Under the pieces are notes generated by a model. That model was not told the DNA's origin. It was given only the letters and a program-made list of their open reading frames with translations, and did no database searches. Of a stretch of 64,000 nucleotides of DNA, positions 1-9,704 are shown one piece after another. The stretch is taken from positions 124,001-188,000 of the forward strand of contig NZ_AYTD01000001.1 of the NCBI RefSeq assembly GCF_000503215.1, in the 5' to 3' direction. The position numbers and the translations under genes are program-made. How positions within the stretch are numbered: position 1 is the first letter of the stretch; every line of letters starts with the position of its first letter. The stretch comes from Pseudomonas canadensis. Its GTDB lineage: Bacteria; Pseudomonadota; Gammaproteobacteria; Pseudomonadales; Pseudomonadaceae.

Positions 1-967
1 ACGCTGGCGCCCCACCCGTATGCAGGAAAATGATCGGCCCGTCCTCAAAGCGCTGACGCCCGATGCCATCCAGCAAGCCAGCCATGGCCTTGCCAGTGTA
101 GACCGGGTCCAGCAGCAGGCCTTCCTGGCTCGCCAACAGCTTGACCGCCGCCAGGGTGCCGGCGTTCGGTTCGCCATAGCGCGGGCCGAAGTATTCGTCC
201 CACAGGATCACCTTGAAGGCTTCGGGAATATCCACACTCAGCAACTCGGCGGTACGCTCGGCCAGGCCCTCTACTTTCGGACGCTGGGCTTCTTCAGTGC
301 GTGAGACGGTGACGCCAATCACGGGCAGGTCTGGCAATACCTCGCTCAAGGCCAACGCCAAGCCACTGTGCGTTCCCGCACTGCCGGAGGCCAAGACCAC
401 GGCGGCGAACTCGATGCCACTGTCTTCGATCTGCCCGGCCAGCTCCAGCCCGGCGCGGACATAGCCGAGGGCGCCGAGGGCATTGGAGCCGCCAATAGGC
501 ACCAGGTACGGCTTCTTGCCGTTGCTGCGCAAGCGGTCGGCGAGGGCGTTGAGCTGGCCGTCGACGTTATCAAGGTTCTCCACCAACTCCACCTTGGCGT
601 CGAACAGTTCCAGCAGCAGGCGGTTGCCGTTGCCCAGGTAATTGGGGTCTTCGGTGCCGGTGGGGTTTTCCAGCAGGGCGACGCAGCCCAGGCCGAGCTT
701 GGCGGCCAGCGCGGCAGTCTGGCGTACGTGGTTGGACTGGATCGCGCCGGCGGTCACCAGCGTGTCGGCGCCTTGGGCGATGGCATCGGCGGCGAGGTAT
801 TCGAGTTTGCGCAGCTTGTTGCCGCCCATGGCGAGCGGTGTGGTGTCGTCGCGTTTGACGTAGATATCCCTGCCCAACCAGGCCGACAGCCGCTCGAGTT
901 TTTCCAGGGCAGTGACGCCGCCCAGCAGTTCCAGGCGGTTAAAACGGTCGAGCTGTTGTTTGATCAT
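1..967 (-). CDS. dcyD: D-cysteine desulfhydrase (3' end cut by window edge)
   Basis: PLP-dependent enzyme of the ACC deaminase/D-cysteine desulfhydrase family, which breaks D-cysteine into pyruvate, ammonia and sulfide in the cytoplasm. The reading frame starts at the ATG at 967-965 (MIKQQLDRF...) and is open to the window edge, giving 322 codons, so only about ten residues are missing compared with the usual 330. Visible signatures are the N-terminal VKRDD segment, the PLP-lysine motif GGNKLRK (about residues 50-56), the SNHVRQTA loop after it and the glycine-rich [11 protein letters not shown] phosphate-binding stretch. Its neighbour, serine acetyltransferase, is divergent, so the two share an intergenic region and a theme of cysteine metabolism. 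ACC deaminase is the main alternative; the N-terminal sequence favours D-cysteine desulfhydrase. Confidence 0.85.
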   Translation of the reverse strand, partial: MIKQQLDRFNRLELLGGVTALEKLERLSAWLGRDIYVKRDDTTPLAMGGNKLRKLEYLAADAIAQGADTLVTAGAIQSNHVRQTAALAAKLGLGCVALLENPTGTEDPNYLGNGNRLLLELFDAKVELVENLDNVDGQLNALADRLRSNGKKPYLVPIGGSNALGALGYVRAGLELAGQIEDSGIEFAAVVLASGSAGTHSGLALALSEVLPDLPVIGVTVSRTEEAQRPKVEGLAERTAELLSVDIPEAFKVILWDEYFGPRYGEPNAGTLAAVKLLASQEGLLLDPVYTGKAMAGLLDGIGRQRFEDGPIIFLHTGGAPA

Positions 968-1131
968 GGCTACGCACGGTTGATGAGTATGAGGCGACTA
1001 TAGGCAGGCACTTTTCATCGGGCAACCGCAATCGCTTATTCCGGATGGTTCTTAGTATCACACCATTGGTTCTTAAGGCCGGCCAGGGTGCATACCGTAA
1101 AGTGATGGGCATTTCGTCAGGAGTGAATACC

Positions 1132-2058
1132 GTGAGTGAGCGTTCCAGTCATTGGCAATTACAGACCATCGTCGGCCAACTGCGCAGTGCCCGGGACCAG
1201 TGGCGAACGCGCAATGGCCGCTTGAGTGGCGAGCATGGCGGGCGCGAGCTGCCGTCCCGCGAGGCTGTGGCGCAGATTCTAGAGTCGTTGTGCGGCGCAC
1301 TGTTCCCCATGCGCTTGGGGCCGGTGGACCTGCGTGAAGAGAGTGAAGACTTCTACGTCGGCCACACCCTCGACGTCGCCTTGAATGCCTTGCTCGGCCA
1401 GGCCCGCCTGGAGCTACGCTACGCCGCACGCCAAGGCGCTAAAGATGACAGCGAAGTCGACGCGCTCGCCATCCGCCTGATCCAGGATTTCGCCCTGGCC
1501 CTGCCGTCCCTGCGCAGCCTGTTGGACACCGACGTATTGGCGGCCTATCACGGCGACCCGGCCGCGCGCAGCGTGGATGAAGTGCTGTTGTGCTACCCCG
1601 GCATCCTGGCGGTGATTCATCATCGGCTGGCCCACCACCTGTACCGCGCCGGCCTGCCGCTGTTGGCGCGGATCAGCGCAGAGATCGCCCACTCGGCCAC
1701 CGGTATCGATATCCACCCCGGCGCACAAATCGGCCCAAGTTTCTTTATCGACCATGGGACCGGTGTGGTGATCGGCGAAACCGCGATCATCGGTGAACGC
1801 GTGCGCATCTACCAAGCCGTAACGTTGGGCGCCAAACGCTTCCCGGCGGACGAAGACGGGCAGTTGCAGAAAGGCCACCCTCGTCACCCGATCGTCGAGG
1901 ATGACGTGGTGATCTACGCCGGGGCGACGATCCTGGGGCGCATCACCATCGGCCAGGGTTCGACCATCGGCGGTAATGTGTGGCTGACCCGAAGCGTGCC
2001 GGCGGGGGCGAATATCACCCAGGCCAATCTGCAGCATGATGATGGCACGCAAAAATAA
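1132..2058 (+). CDS. epsC: Serine O-acetyltransferase, EpsC type
   Basis: Transfers acetyl from acetyl-CoA to L-serine, giving O-acetylserine for cysteine synthesis. The protein has an N-terminal helical region and a C-terminal left-handed beta-helix of hexapeptide repeats. The signature GIDIHPGAQIG and the catalytic stretch FIDHGTGVVIGETA are present, followed by KRHP-like and GGNVWLTRSVP segments typical of CysE/EpsC. I chose the GTG at 1132 (308 aa) because a purine-rich CAGGAG lies 8 bases upstream; an ATG at 1105 would add nine residues, and the frame is open further upstream to 1045. The length matches the longer EpsC type rather than the shorter NifP-like CysE. It is divergent from dcyD. 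Confidence 0.88.
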   Translation: MSERSSHWQLQTIVGQLRSARDQWRTRNGRLSGEHGGRELPSREAVAQILESLCGALFPMRLGPVDLREESEDFYVGHTLDVALNALLGQARLELRYAARQGAKDDSEVDALAIRLIQDFALALPSLRSLLDTDVLAAYHGDPAARSVDEVLLCYPGILAVIHHRLAHHLYRAGLPLLARISAEIAHSATGIDIHPGAQIGPSFFIDHGTGVVIGETAIIGERVRIYQAVTLGAKRFPADEDGQLQKGHPRHPIVEDDVVIYAGATILGRITIGQGSTIGGNVWLTRSVPAGANITQANLQHDDGTQK

Positions 2059-2205
2059 GTCGAACACGGACCCACATGTTTGTGCGCGTTTCACGCCGAA
2101 ATCGCTGAACGATTTGCCATCTCCATCCGTCATACCTTTCCTTGAGCTAGTGTAGGAATGACCTACCACTCAGCCCTGCGATTAGTCCCAAACCGCCTAT
2201 CCATG

Positions 2206-2233
2206 TTTAACTTGAATGCTCGTTCAAGTTAAA
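2206..2233. promoter_or_regulatory. Perfect 28-bp palindrome, candidate BetI operator
   Basis: Two perfect 11-base arms, TTTAACTTGAA and TTCAAGTTAAA, flank a 6-base spacer. The centre resembles the TTGAA/TTCAA inverted core known for BetI, the choline-responsive TetR repressor. It lies about 95 bp upstream of the chosen start of the BCCT transporter. Assignment to BetI is inference; the palindrome itself is seen directly. Confidence 0.6.
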
Positions 2234-2326
2234 CCCGGTGGTTCGCTGCCCGCTCACAACAGGAGGCTTACCTTTGCTGAGTCCGTTATTGACAGCCACA
2301 TCTCATACCCTCGGGGTGCATCGCTC

Positions 2327-4327
2327 ATGAGTGCATCGTCCACCCCATCCAGCGGCCTGGTGCGCATGAATGCGCCGGTCTTCTACTTCGCCGCGACGTT
2401 TATCCTGCTGTTCGGCATCACTGTCATCGCTATCCCGCAACAGGCTGGTGCCTGGCTGCTGGCCGCGCAAAACTGGGCGGCCAATACGGTCGGCTGGTAC
2501 TACATGCTGGCGATGACCCTGTATCTGGTCTTCGTGGTGGTCACCGCGTTATCGGGCTACGGCAAGATAAAACTCGGTGCCGACCACGACGAGCCCGAAT
2601 TCAGTTACCTGTCCTGGGCCGGCATGCTGTTCGCCGCCGGGATTAGCATCACGCTGTTTTTCTTCTGCGTCTCCGAGCCGCTGACGCACCTGGTGCAGCC
2701 GCCTCAGGGCGCGCCGATGAACGCCGACGCCGCGCGCCAGGCCATGCAGATCCTGTTTCTGCACTGGGGCTTGCACGGTTGGGGTGTGTTCGCGTTTGTC
2801 GGCATGGCCCTGGCGTACTTCGCCTACCGGCATAACCTGCCGCTGGCACTGCGTTCGGCGCTGTACCCACTGATCGGCAAGCGCATCAACGGCCCTATCG
2901 GTTACGCGGTGGATGGCTTCGGCATCATTGCCACGGTGTTCGGCCTGGGCGCCGACATGGGCTTCGGCGTGTTGCACCTCAACTCCGGTCTCGACTATCT
3001 GTTCGGCATCGCCCATACCCAGTGGATCCAGGTGGGTTTGATCACGCTGATGATGGGCGCCGCGATCATCGTCGCCGTGGCCGGTGTCGATAAAGGCGTG
3101 CGCGTGATGTCCGACATCAACATGCTGCTGGCCTGTGCGCTGCTGCTGTTCGTGTTGTTCGCCGGGCCCACCCAGCACTTGCTCAATACCCTGATCCAGA
3201 ACATTGGTGACTACCTGGGCGCCTTGCCGACCAAGAGTTTTGACGTATACGCCTACGACAAACCCAGCGACTGGCTCGGCGGTTGGACGGTGTTCTACTG
3301 GGCCTGGTGGATCGCATGGTCGCCGTTCGTGGGCCTGTTTATCGCGCGTATTTCCCGTGGCCGCACCATCCGTGAGTTCGTGTTCGGCGTGCTGCTGATC
3401 CCGCTGGGTTTCACCCTGGCGTGGATGTCGATCTTCGGCAACAGTGCCATCGATCAGGTGCTCAACCACGGTATGGCCGCGCTCGGTCAGTCGGCCATCG
3501 ATAACCCGTCGATGAGCCTCTACCTGCTGCTGGAAACCTACCCATGGAGCAAAACCGTCATTGCGGTCACGGTGTTCATCAGCTTCGTGTTCTTCGTAAC
3601 CTCCGCTGACTCGGGCACCGTGGTGCTGTCCACTCTCTCGTCCAAAGGCGGCAACGCTGATGAAGACGGGCCGAAATGGCTGCGGGTGTTCTGGGGTGCG
3701 ATGACCGCGCTGGTCACCAGTGCCTTGCTGTTTGCCGGCAGCATCGACTCGCTCAAATCGGCGGTGGTGCTGACCTCGTTGCCGTTCTCGATGATCCTGC
3801 TGCTGATGATGTGGGGGCTGCACAAGGCGTTCTATCTGGAGTCGCAAAAGCAGATCGCCCAGCTGCACTCATTGGCGCCGATTTCGACGGCTCGCAAAGG
3901 ACGTGGCGGCTGGCGCCAGCGTTTGAGCCAGGCCGTGCACTTCCCGTCGCGAGACGAGGTGTACCGTTTCCTCGACTCGACGGTGCGCCCGGCGATCGAA
4001 GAAGTGACGGCGGTGTTTGTCGAAAAGGGTTTGAATGTCGTGACACAACCTGACCCCGCCAACGACAGCGTCAGCCTGGAAATCGGCCATGGCGAGGAGC
4101 GTCCCTTCATCTACCAGGTGCAGATGCGCGGCTACTTCACGCCGTCATTTGCCCGTGGCGGGATGGGCTCCAAGGAGCTCAACAACCGTCGCTACTACCG
4201 GGCTGAAGTGCACTTGGCCGAGGGCAGCCAGGACTACGACCTGGTGGGCTACACCAAGGAACAGATCATCAACGACATCCTCGACCAGTACGAGCGCCAC
4301 CTGCAGTTCCTGCATCTGGTGCGTTGA
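2327..4327 (+). CDS. betT: BCCT-family choline/betaine transporter
   Basis: Sodium- or proton-coupled uptake of choline or betaine-type quaternary amines through the inner membrane. The protein has about twelve hydrophobic segments from residue 17 to 515 and the family hallmark tryptophan-rich stretch FYWAWWIAWSPFVG, followed by FIARISRGRTIREF. A hydrophilic C-terminal tail of about 140 residues is present, as in BetT proteins with osmosensing tails. I chose the ATG at 2327 (666 aa, MSASSTPSS...) because the upstream extension to 2216 runs through the palindrome at 2206-2233 and has no transporter character. The palindrome suggests choline-responsive control. The exact substrate (choline, betaine or carnitine) cannot be read from the sequence. 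Confidence 0.85.
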   Translation: MSASSTPSSGLVRMNAPVFYFAATFILLFGITVIAIPQQAGAWLLAAQNWAANTVGWYYMLAMTLYLVFVVVTALSGYGKIKLGADHDEPEFSYLSWAGMLFAAGISITLFFFCVSEPLTHLVQPPQGAPMNADAARQAMQILFLHWGLHGWGVFAFVGMALAYFAYRHNLPLALRSALYPLIGKRINGPIGYAVDGFGIIATVFGLGADMGFGVLHLNSGLDYLFGIAHTQWIQVGLITLMMGAAIIVAVAGVDKGVRVMSDINMLLACALLLFVLFAGPTQHLLNTLIQNIGDYLGALPTKSFDVYAYDKPSDWLGGWTVFYWAWWIAWSPFVGLFIARISRGRTIREFVFGVLLIPLGFTLAWMSIFGNSAIDQVLNHGMAALGQSAIDNPSMSLYLLLETYPWSKTVIAVTVFISFVFFVTSADSGTVVLSTLSSKGGNADEDGPKWLRVFWGAMTALVTSALLFAGSIDSLKSAVVLTSLPFSMILLLMMWGLHKAFYLESQKQIAQLHSLAPISTARKGRGGWRQRLSQAVHFPSRDEVYRFLDSTVRPAIEEVTAVFVEKGLNVVTQPDPANDSVSLEIGHGEERPFIYQVQMRGYFTPSFARGGMGSKELNNRRYYRAEVHLAEGSQDYDLVGYTKEQIINDILDQYERHLQFLHLVR

Positions 4328-4360
4328 GGTTCAGGCCCTGATCACCAGCTCCGACATCAG

Positions 4361-4459
4361 GAGCTGGTGTCGGTGCTTTATCCGCACAACCGACACCTGT
4401 CGCCCAGGGTGCGAGTGTTCGTCGACTGGCTCGCCGAAATCTTAGAAAATGCCCGCTAA
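4361..4459 (+). pseudogene. Remnant of a LysR-type regulator (C-terminal end only)
   Basis: Thirty-two codons and a TAA encode the typical end of a LysR effector domain: ELVSVL, then YPHNRHLSPRVRVFVDWLAE and a short tail. No start, helix-turn-helix or effector core is present upstream, because betT ends at 4327. The fragment is therefore a deletion scar of a regulator that once lay between the transporter and the porin. The frame continues upstream to about 4331 without recognisable homology. Confidence 0.7.
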
Positions 4460-4599
4460 GCCGCGTAGTAGAAGGGTTTCTTAAATTTAATTTCATCCGT
4501 CCGCGCCGCTGTTTGACGCGCAACTGTCATCTGGCCACTGCGTAATTGTGTGAAGCGTTTGACGCTTTCATTTCAGAACAGTGACGGAGACCGGTAACA

Positions 4600-5949
4600 A
4601 TGAAGACGTTGATAAGCCCCATGGTGGGTGCCGCCATGGCGAGCTTTATGCTGTCCGCCCACGCCGATTTTATCGATGACAGCCACGCCGATGTGACCCT
4701 GCTCAACCGCTACCTCAACCAGCAGGGGCGGGATGTGGTGAACAGCAATGCCAAGGCCCACAGCATTCGCGATTGGGGCCAGGGGTTCGAGTTCAACTTC
4801 AAGTCCGGCTACACCGAAGGCCCAGTGGGTTTTGGCCTGGACCTGCAGGCGTTCTACGGGTTGAAACTGGACTCCGGCGGCGACCTCAACGACAAGGATC
4901 ACCAGGGCCGCTACCCCGGCAGCATGTTCCCGTTGGACAACGGCAAATCCGCCGACCAGTTCGGCGTGTTGAGCCCGACGTTCAAGGTGCGTTTTGCCAA
5001 GGATGAACTGCGTGTCGGCACGCTCTACGGCAACAACCCGATACTCGCCAACACCGACGGGCGTCTGTACCAGCAGACCAATACCGGTGTGCAACTGGTG
5101 TCCAAGGACCTCAGCGACTTCACCTTCACCGGCGGCGACATCTTCAAGACCAAGATCCGCAACGAAACCGGCGATCAGGGCATGATCACCGCCGGCGGCA
5201 CCAAAGAGAGTGATCGCTTCGTGTTTGGCGGTGCGGATTACACCGGCATCCAGAACACCACAGTCAGCCTGTGGTATTCCAACCTTGAGGATTACTACCA
5301 GCAGTTCTTCCTCGGCGCCAAGCGGCATGACGCGTTGTCCGTGGGCGCCATCGACACCGACGTGCGCGTGTTCCGCAGCCTCGGTGTGGGCGGCAACGCC
5401 GACGGTGACAAAGACTTCGCAGCGGCTGGCCTCTACGGTGACGGCACGGGCAAGGGCCGTATCAACCAGACCACCGCCAGCTTGCTTGAGAGCTACAGCC
5501 TCGACGGTCATACCGTCGGCCTGGGTATCCAGAAGAACAGCGGCGACAGCGACTTCCCCTACCTTGATTCCGGCCTGAACAGCGGCGACAACCGCCAGGG
5601 CCCAGGCTCAGGCGCCGACACTCCGGCGCTGACCAACATGCAGTTGAATAAATTTCAACACGCCGGTGAGCGCACGTGGCTTGCGCAGTACAAGTATGAC
5701 TTCGGTAAGCTTGGCCTCACGGGCCTGACGTTCTCAGCCGCCTATGCCCACGGCGATGACATCCGCACGCCGCAAGGCACCACCAGCGAATGGGAACGTA
5801 ACGTCGCCGTGGCTTATCAAGTGCCCACCGGTACCCTCAAAGGCCTGGGTGTGACCTGGAAAAACGCCCACGCCAGCCCCGACATCAGCGGTGCCACCGT
5901 GCAAGATGAAAACCGCTTCTATGTGAGTTATGTCGTTCCACTCTGGTAG
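4600..5949 (+). CDS. OprD-family outer membrane porin
   Basis: Substrate-specific 18-strand porin of the outer membrane for small nutrients. It has a signal peptide (about residues 1-22, ending SAHA), followed by the family opening FIDDSHADVTLLNRYLNQ and the conserved GFxxGxxGFGLDLQAFYGLKLDSGG segment. The protein ends in a C-terminal strand with aromatic residues (FYVSYVVPLW), as needed for Bam recognition. The length of 449 aa fits the family. It lies between a BCCT transporter and an aldo/keto reductase, which does not fix the substrate. A strong hairpin terminator follows at 5999-6030. Confidence 0.88.
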   Translation: MKTLISPMVGAAMASFMLSAHADFIDDSHADVTLLNRYLNQQGRDVVNSNAKAHSIRDWGQGFEFNFKSGYTEGPVGFGLDLQAFYGLKLDSGGDLNDKDHQGRYPGSMFPLDNGKSADQFGVLSPTFKVRFAKDELRVGTLYGNNPILANTDGRLYQQTNTGVQLVSKDLSDFTFTGGDIFKTKIRNETGDQGMITAGGTKESDRFVFGGADYTGIQNTTVSLWYSNLEDYYQQFFLGAKRHDALSVGAIDTDVRVFRSLGVGGNADGDKDFAAAGLYGDGTGKGRINQTTASLLESYSLDGHTVGLGIQKNSGDSDFPYLDSGLNSGDNRQGPGSGADTPALTNMQLNKFQHAGERTWLAQYKYDFGKLGLTGLTFSAAYAHGDDIRTPQGTTSEWERNVAVAYQVPTGTLKGLGVTWKNAHASPDISGATVQDENRFYVSYVVPLW

Positions 5950-5998
5950 GCAATTGCTGTAGAACGGAACGGCAGACTTAAGCGATTCAGCTGGTTAA

Positions 5999-6030
5999 AA
6001 GGCCTGGGAATAACCTTATTCCCAGGCCTT
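5999..6030 (+). terminator. Terminator-type palindrome after the OprD porin
   Basis: Perfect 15-base arms AAGGCCTGGGAATAA and TTATTCCCAGGCCTT are separated by only two bases, followed by a short T-rich ATTT. It ends 27 bases before the next gene. Confidence 0.75.
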
Positions 6031-6057
6031 ATTTGCCGACGTCCAAGAGAGGATTCG

Positions 6058-7095
6058 ATGACTTACATTGCTGCCGAAAACCGCTATGAATCTATTCCGT
6101 ACCGCCGTGTAGGCCGCAGTGGATTAGTGCTGCCTGCACTGTCCCTGGGCCTGTGGCACAACTTTGGCGACAGCACCCCGATCGACACCCAGCGCGCCCT
6201 GCTGCGCACCGCGTTCGACCTGGGCATCAACCACTTCGACCTGGCCAACAACTACGGCCCGCCCTACGGCAGCGCCGAGATCAACTTCGGCCGTTTACTG
6301 CGCGAAGACTTCAAGCACTATCGCGACGAACTGATCATCTCCAGCAAGGCGGGTTGGGACATGTGGCCCGGTCCTTATGGCCAGGGCGGCGGCTCGCGCA
6401 AGTACGTGCTGGCCAGCCTGGACCAGAGCCTGCAACGCCTGGGCGTCGACTACGTGGACATCTTCTACTCCCACCGTTTTGACGCCGACACCCCGCTGGA
6501 AGAAACCGCCAGCGCCCTCGCCACTGCCGTGCAACAAGGCAAGGCGTTGTACATAGGCATCTCGTCCTACTCGGGGGTAAAAACCCGCGAAATCGCCGCG
6601 CTGCTCCAAGAGTGGAAAGTACCGCTGCTGATCCACCAGCCGGCCTACAACCTGCTCAACCGCTGGGTGGAAAAAGACCTGCTGGACACCACCGAGGAAC
6701 TCGGTGCCGGGGTGATTGCCTTCACACCGCTGGCTCAAGGGCTGCTGACCGACAAGTACCTCAACGGCGTGCCGGCGGATGCGCGAGTGAATCGTCCGGG
6801 GGGTGGTTCGTTGCAGGCCAAGCACCTGTCCGAAGCCAACATCGCCCACGTGCGCGCGCTCAATGAAATCGCCCTGCGTCGTGGCCAGAGTCTGGCGCAA
6901 TTGGCGTTGGCCTGGACCCTGCGTGATCCACGGGTGACCAGCGCGCTGATCGGTGCGAGCCGGCCGGAGCAGATCATCGAAAACGTCGGTGCGTTGAAGA
7001 ACTTGAACTTCAGCGCTGAGGAATTGGCAGAGATTGATCGGTTTGCCCAGGAAGGCGGAATCAACCTGTGGGAAAAGCCATCCACGGCTGAATAA
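6058..7095 (+). CDS. Aldo/keto reductase, YghZ type
   Basis: NADPH-dependent reductase of the AKR14/YghZ group (L-glyceraldehyde 3-phosphate reductase, also active on methylglyoxal). The TIM-barrel residues are visible: the active-site tyrosine in FDLANNYGPPYGSAE, the lysine in SSKAGWDMWPGPYGQGG and the histidine in YSHRFDADTPLEET. The NADP-binding end SALIGASRPEQIIENV is intact. The length of 345 aa matches the family. It stands alone between the porin terminator and a REP element. The sugar- or aldehyde-detoxifying role follows from family knowledge. Confidence 0.88.
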   Translation: MTYIAAENRYESIPYRRVGRSGLVLPALSLGLWHNFGDSTPIDTQRALLRTAFDLGINHFDLANNYGPPYGSAEINFGRLLREDFKHYRDELIISSKAGWDMWPGPYGQGGGSRKYVLASLDQSLQRLGVDYVDIFYSHRFDADTPLEETASALATAVQQGKALYIGISSYSGVKTREIAALLQEWKVPLLIHQPAYNLLNRWVEKDLLDTTEELGAGVIAFTPLAQGLLTDKYLNGVPADARVNRPGGGSLQAKHLSEANIAHVRALNEIALRRGQSLAQLALAWTLRDPRVTSALIGASRPEQIIENVGALKNLNFSAEELAEIDRFAQEGGINLWEKPSTAE

Positions 7096-7110
7096 CCTGG
7101 CGTAACCCGG

Positions 7111-7208
7111 TCACTGTGGGAGCCGGGCTTGCCCGCGATAGCGGTGTGTCAGTCAATGAATCTGTCGCTGACTCACCGCCATCGCAGGCAAGCCAGCTCC
7201 CACAGTGA
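7111..7208. repeat. REP/REPIN doublet
   Basis: Imperfect inverted pair starting TCACTGTGGGAGC and ending GCTCCCACAGTGA, with inner arms around GCTTGCCCGCGAT and ATCGCAGGCAAGC. It fills the gap between two converging genes and is of the type scattered through P. fluorescens-group genomes. Confidence 0.8.
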
Positions 7209-7227
7209 TTTTCAGTGTGTTTGAGAG

Positions 7228-8064
7228 CTAGAACGGCACATCCCCCAGAATCGTTGCGCGATGCATCACCCGCCGCTGCGGCCGGTAGTCGTCCACCGCG
7301 TAGTGCTGGGTCACGCGGTTATCCCAGAACGCCACATCGTTTTCCTGCCAACGCCAGCGAATGGTAAATTCCGGGCGTGTCGCGTGGGCGAACAAGAGCT
7401 TCAGAATCGCTTCACTCTCCGCCGACTCAAGTTCATTGATCTTGGTGGTGAACCCATCACTGACAAACAGCGACTTGCGCCCACTCACCGGGTGCGTACG
7501 CACCACCGGATGCGACAGCGGCGGGTTCTTCCTGCGAGTCTCTTCCCAACGCGCCAGGTCTTCAGCGGTGTTGCCAAAGCGCTCCAGCGGGAAGGACTTA
7601 GTGAAGTCATGGGTCGCCGTCAGCTCATCGAGCAAGCGCTTCAACGGCTCGGACAACGCCTCATACGCCGCAATCCCACTGGCCCACAGCGTATCGCCGC
7701 CAAACGCCGGCAGCAGCTTGGCGCTGAGTACGGCGCCCAACGCCGGCGTCGGCAGGAAGGTCACGTCGGTGTGCCACACGGCGTTGTCGCGCACGTCGGT
7801 GACGGCGGTGTCGAGGATCAGCACTTCGGGCTGCTCCGGCACGTTGGGGTAGATCGGGTGGATATGCAAGTCACCAAAATTCGCCGCGAACCGTGCCTGC
7901 TGTTGCGGGTTGATCGGTTGATCACGGAAGAACAGCACCGAGTGTTTGAGCAACGCCTGTTCAATGGCATCGCGTTCTTCAATGTTCAACGGCTGGGTGA
8001 TATCGACGCCACTGATCAGGGCGCCCAATGCGGTGCTGATGGGGGTAACGGTCAGGCTGCTCAT
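7228..8064 (-). CDS. tauD: Taurine dioxygenase
   Basis: Fe(II)/2-oxoglutarate-dependent oxygenase that converts taurine to aminoacetaldehyde and sulfite, releasing sulfur for assimilation. The iron ligands are visible as the HTD pair in VWHTDVTF and the distal histidine in [10 protein letters not shown], with the 2-oxoglutarate arginine in the RRVMHR end. The family opening [14 protein letters not shown] is present. I chose the ATG at 8064 (278 aa); the upstream extension overlaps tauC. It is the last gene of tauABCD, 11 bases after tauC. Sulfate-starvation control by CysB/Cbl-type regulators is expected from the family. Confidence 0.93.
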   Translation of the reverse strand: MSSLTVTPISTALGALISGVDITQPLNIEERDAIEQALLKHSVLFFRDQPINPQQQARFAANFGDLHIHPIYPNVPEQPEVLILDTAVTDVRDNAVWHTDVTFLPTPALGAVLSAKLLPAFGGDTLWASGIAAYEALSEPLKRLLDELTATHDFTKSFPLERFGNTAEDLARWEETRRKNPPLSHPVVRTHPVSGRKSLFVSDGFTTKINELESAESEAILKLLFAHATRPEFTIRWRWQENDVAFWDNRVTQHYAVDDYRPQRRVMHRATILGDVPF

Positions 8065-8075
8065 ACGGTTCTCAC

Positions 8076-8912
8076 TCAATGTGCCTGGCCATGCCAGGGC
8101 ACCCATTTACGCTGCAGGGCACGCAGGCCCATTTCCATGGCAAAGGCGATCAGGGCGATGACGAGGATGCCCAGCACCACCACGTCAGTGACCAGGAACT
8201 GCGCCGCCGACTGCACCATGAACCCCAGGCCGCTGGTGGCCGCGATCAGCTCGGCGGCGACCAATGTCGACCAGCCCACGCCCAGGCCGATGCGCACGCC
8301 GGTGAGGATGTCGGGCAGGGCACTCGGCAGGATCACATGGCGAATCAGCTGTGCGCGGGTAGCGCCCAACGACTGCGCCGCGCGCAGCTTGGCCGGGTCG
8401 ACTGTGCGCACGCCGGTCGCGGTGGCGATGGCAATCGGCGCGAAGATCGCCAGGTAAATCAGCAGCACCTTGGACAGCTCGCCAATGCCGCACCAGATCA
8501 CGATCAGCGGCAAGTAAGCCAGGGGAGGAATCGGGCGGTAGAACTCGATCAGCGGGTCGAGAATGCCCCGCGCAATCCGGTTGGAGCCGATGGCAATCCC
8601 CACCGGCACGGCGGTCAGCACCGCAAAACCCAGGCCCAGGCCGATACGGCTGAGGCTCGCGCCCAGGTGCTGCCACAGGGTCGAGTCCATGTACCCCGTG
8701 GTCGCCAGCAGCCAGCCTTTTTGCAGTACGGCGGACGGCGGTGGCAGGAACAGCGGCTCAATCAAGCCGGTGGCGGTCACGGCCCACCAGATGACCAGCA
8801 ACGCGACCAGGGTCAGCAGGCTGATCCAACGGGTGCTCAAGCTGCGTCGCACCGGGACAACTGCGTGCGCCACCGGTTTGGTGGCGGTGGCGGGAAGTTC
8901 GTAGCTGCTCAT
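8076..8912 (-). CDS. tauC: Taurine ABC transporter permease
   Basis: Inner membrane subunit of the taurine ABC importer, with about six transmembrane segments. The BPD-transport permease signature containing the EAA-like loop is seen in [26 protein letters not shown], read in two parts as [12 protein letters not shown] and [11 protein letters not shown]. The length of 278 aa is normal. The ATG at 8912 overlaps the tauB stop by 4 bases, indicating translational coupling. Confidence 0.93.
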   Translation of the reverse strand: MSSYELPATATKPVAHAVVPVRRSLSTRWISLLTLVALLVIWWAVTATGLIEPLFLPPPSAVLQKGWLLATTGYMDSTLWQHLGASLSRIGLGLGFAVLTAVPVGIAIGSNRIARGILDPLIEFYRPIPPLAYLPLIVIWCGIGELSKVLLIYLAIFAPIAIATATGVRTVDPAKLRAAQSLGATRAQLIRHVILPSALPDILTGVRIGLGVGWSTLVAAELIAATSGLGFMVQSAAQFLVTDVVVLGILVIALIAFAMEMGLRALQRKWVPWHGQAH

Positions 8913-9688
8913 GCGGACACCTGCCGTTGGGAGAACACTTTGCCCAGCACGTGTTCGCGGGTTTCGATAAAGCGCGGGTCGGACTTGATCGCCCGCGCCG
9001 ACTCACCGGCGGCGTAGCGTTGGCCAAAGTCCAGGCACAGGCGTTCGACGATCTGGCCGGGGTTGGGCGCCAAAAGAATCAGGTCGGTGGCGAGAAATAC
9101 CGCCTCTTCGATGTCGTGGGTAATCAGGAACACCGGCTTGGCCGTGCGCCGCCAGACTTGCAGCAGCAACTCCTGCATCTGTTCGCGGGTGAAGGCATCG
9201 AGGGCGCCGAAGGGTTCATCCATCAGCAACACGCGAGGGTCGGCCGCCAACGCGCGGGCTAGGCCTACGCGTTGCTTCTGCCCACCGGAAAGTTGCCAGA
9301 TACGGCGGCTGTCGAAACCGGCCAGGTCCACCAGCGCGAGCATTTCCCGAGCGCGCACTTCGCGTTGCGCCTTGGGCACACCGGCCAGCTCCAGGCCGAA
9401 GCCCACGTTGGCCAGCACATCCTGCCAGGGCAGCAGGGCGTCGTCCTGGAACACCACGCCGCGCTCGGCGCTCGGGCCTTTGACCGGCACGCCGTCGAGG
9501 GTAATGCGCCCGGCGGACGGTTCGACAAAGCCGGCAATCAGGTTCAACAGCGAAGTCTTGCCACTGCCGGACGGGCCGAGGGCCACCAGCAATTGCTGGG
9601 GCCCCAGGTCGATTGAAATGTCTGAGAGTACCGGTTCTGTGGCGCCTGGGTACTGTGCGCTGATGCGCTCCAGTTGTAGCAAGGCCAT
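8909..9688 (-). CDS. tauB: Taurine ABC transporter ATP-binding protein
   Basis: Cytoplasmic ATPase that drives taurine import. It has Walker A GPSGSGKT (residues 38-45), a Q-loop FQDDALLPW, the ABC signature LSGGQKQR, Walker B VLLMDEP and the switch histidine in ITHDIEEA. The length of 259 aa matches TauB. It sits 16 bases after tauA and overlaps tauC by 4 bases. Confidence 0.93.
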   Translation of the reverse strand: MALLQLERISAQYPGATEPVLSDISIDLGPQQLLVALGPSGSGKTSLLNLIAGFVEPSAGRITLDGVPVKGPSAERGVVFQDDALLPWQDVLANVGFGLELAGVPKAQREVRAREMLALVDLAGFDSRRIWQLSGGQKQRVGLARALAADPRVLLMDEPFGALDAFTREQMQELLLQVWRRTAKPVFLITHDIEEAVFLATDLILLAPNPGQIVERLCLDFGQRYAAGESARAIKSDPRFIETREHVLGKVFSQRQVSA

Positions 9689-9704
9689 CGCAATGAACTC
9701 CTGA

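Noticed and set aside
7111..7208. CRISPR-like repeats formed by the REP elements
   Set aside because: They are single inverted doublets spread between genes, not arrays of direct repeats with spacers.
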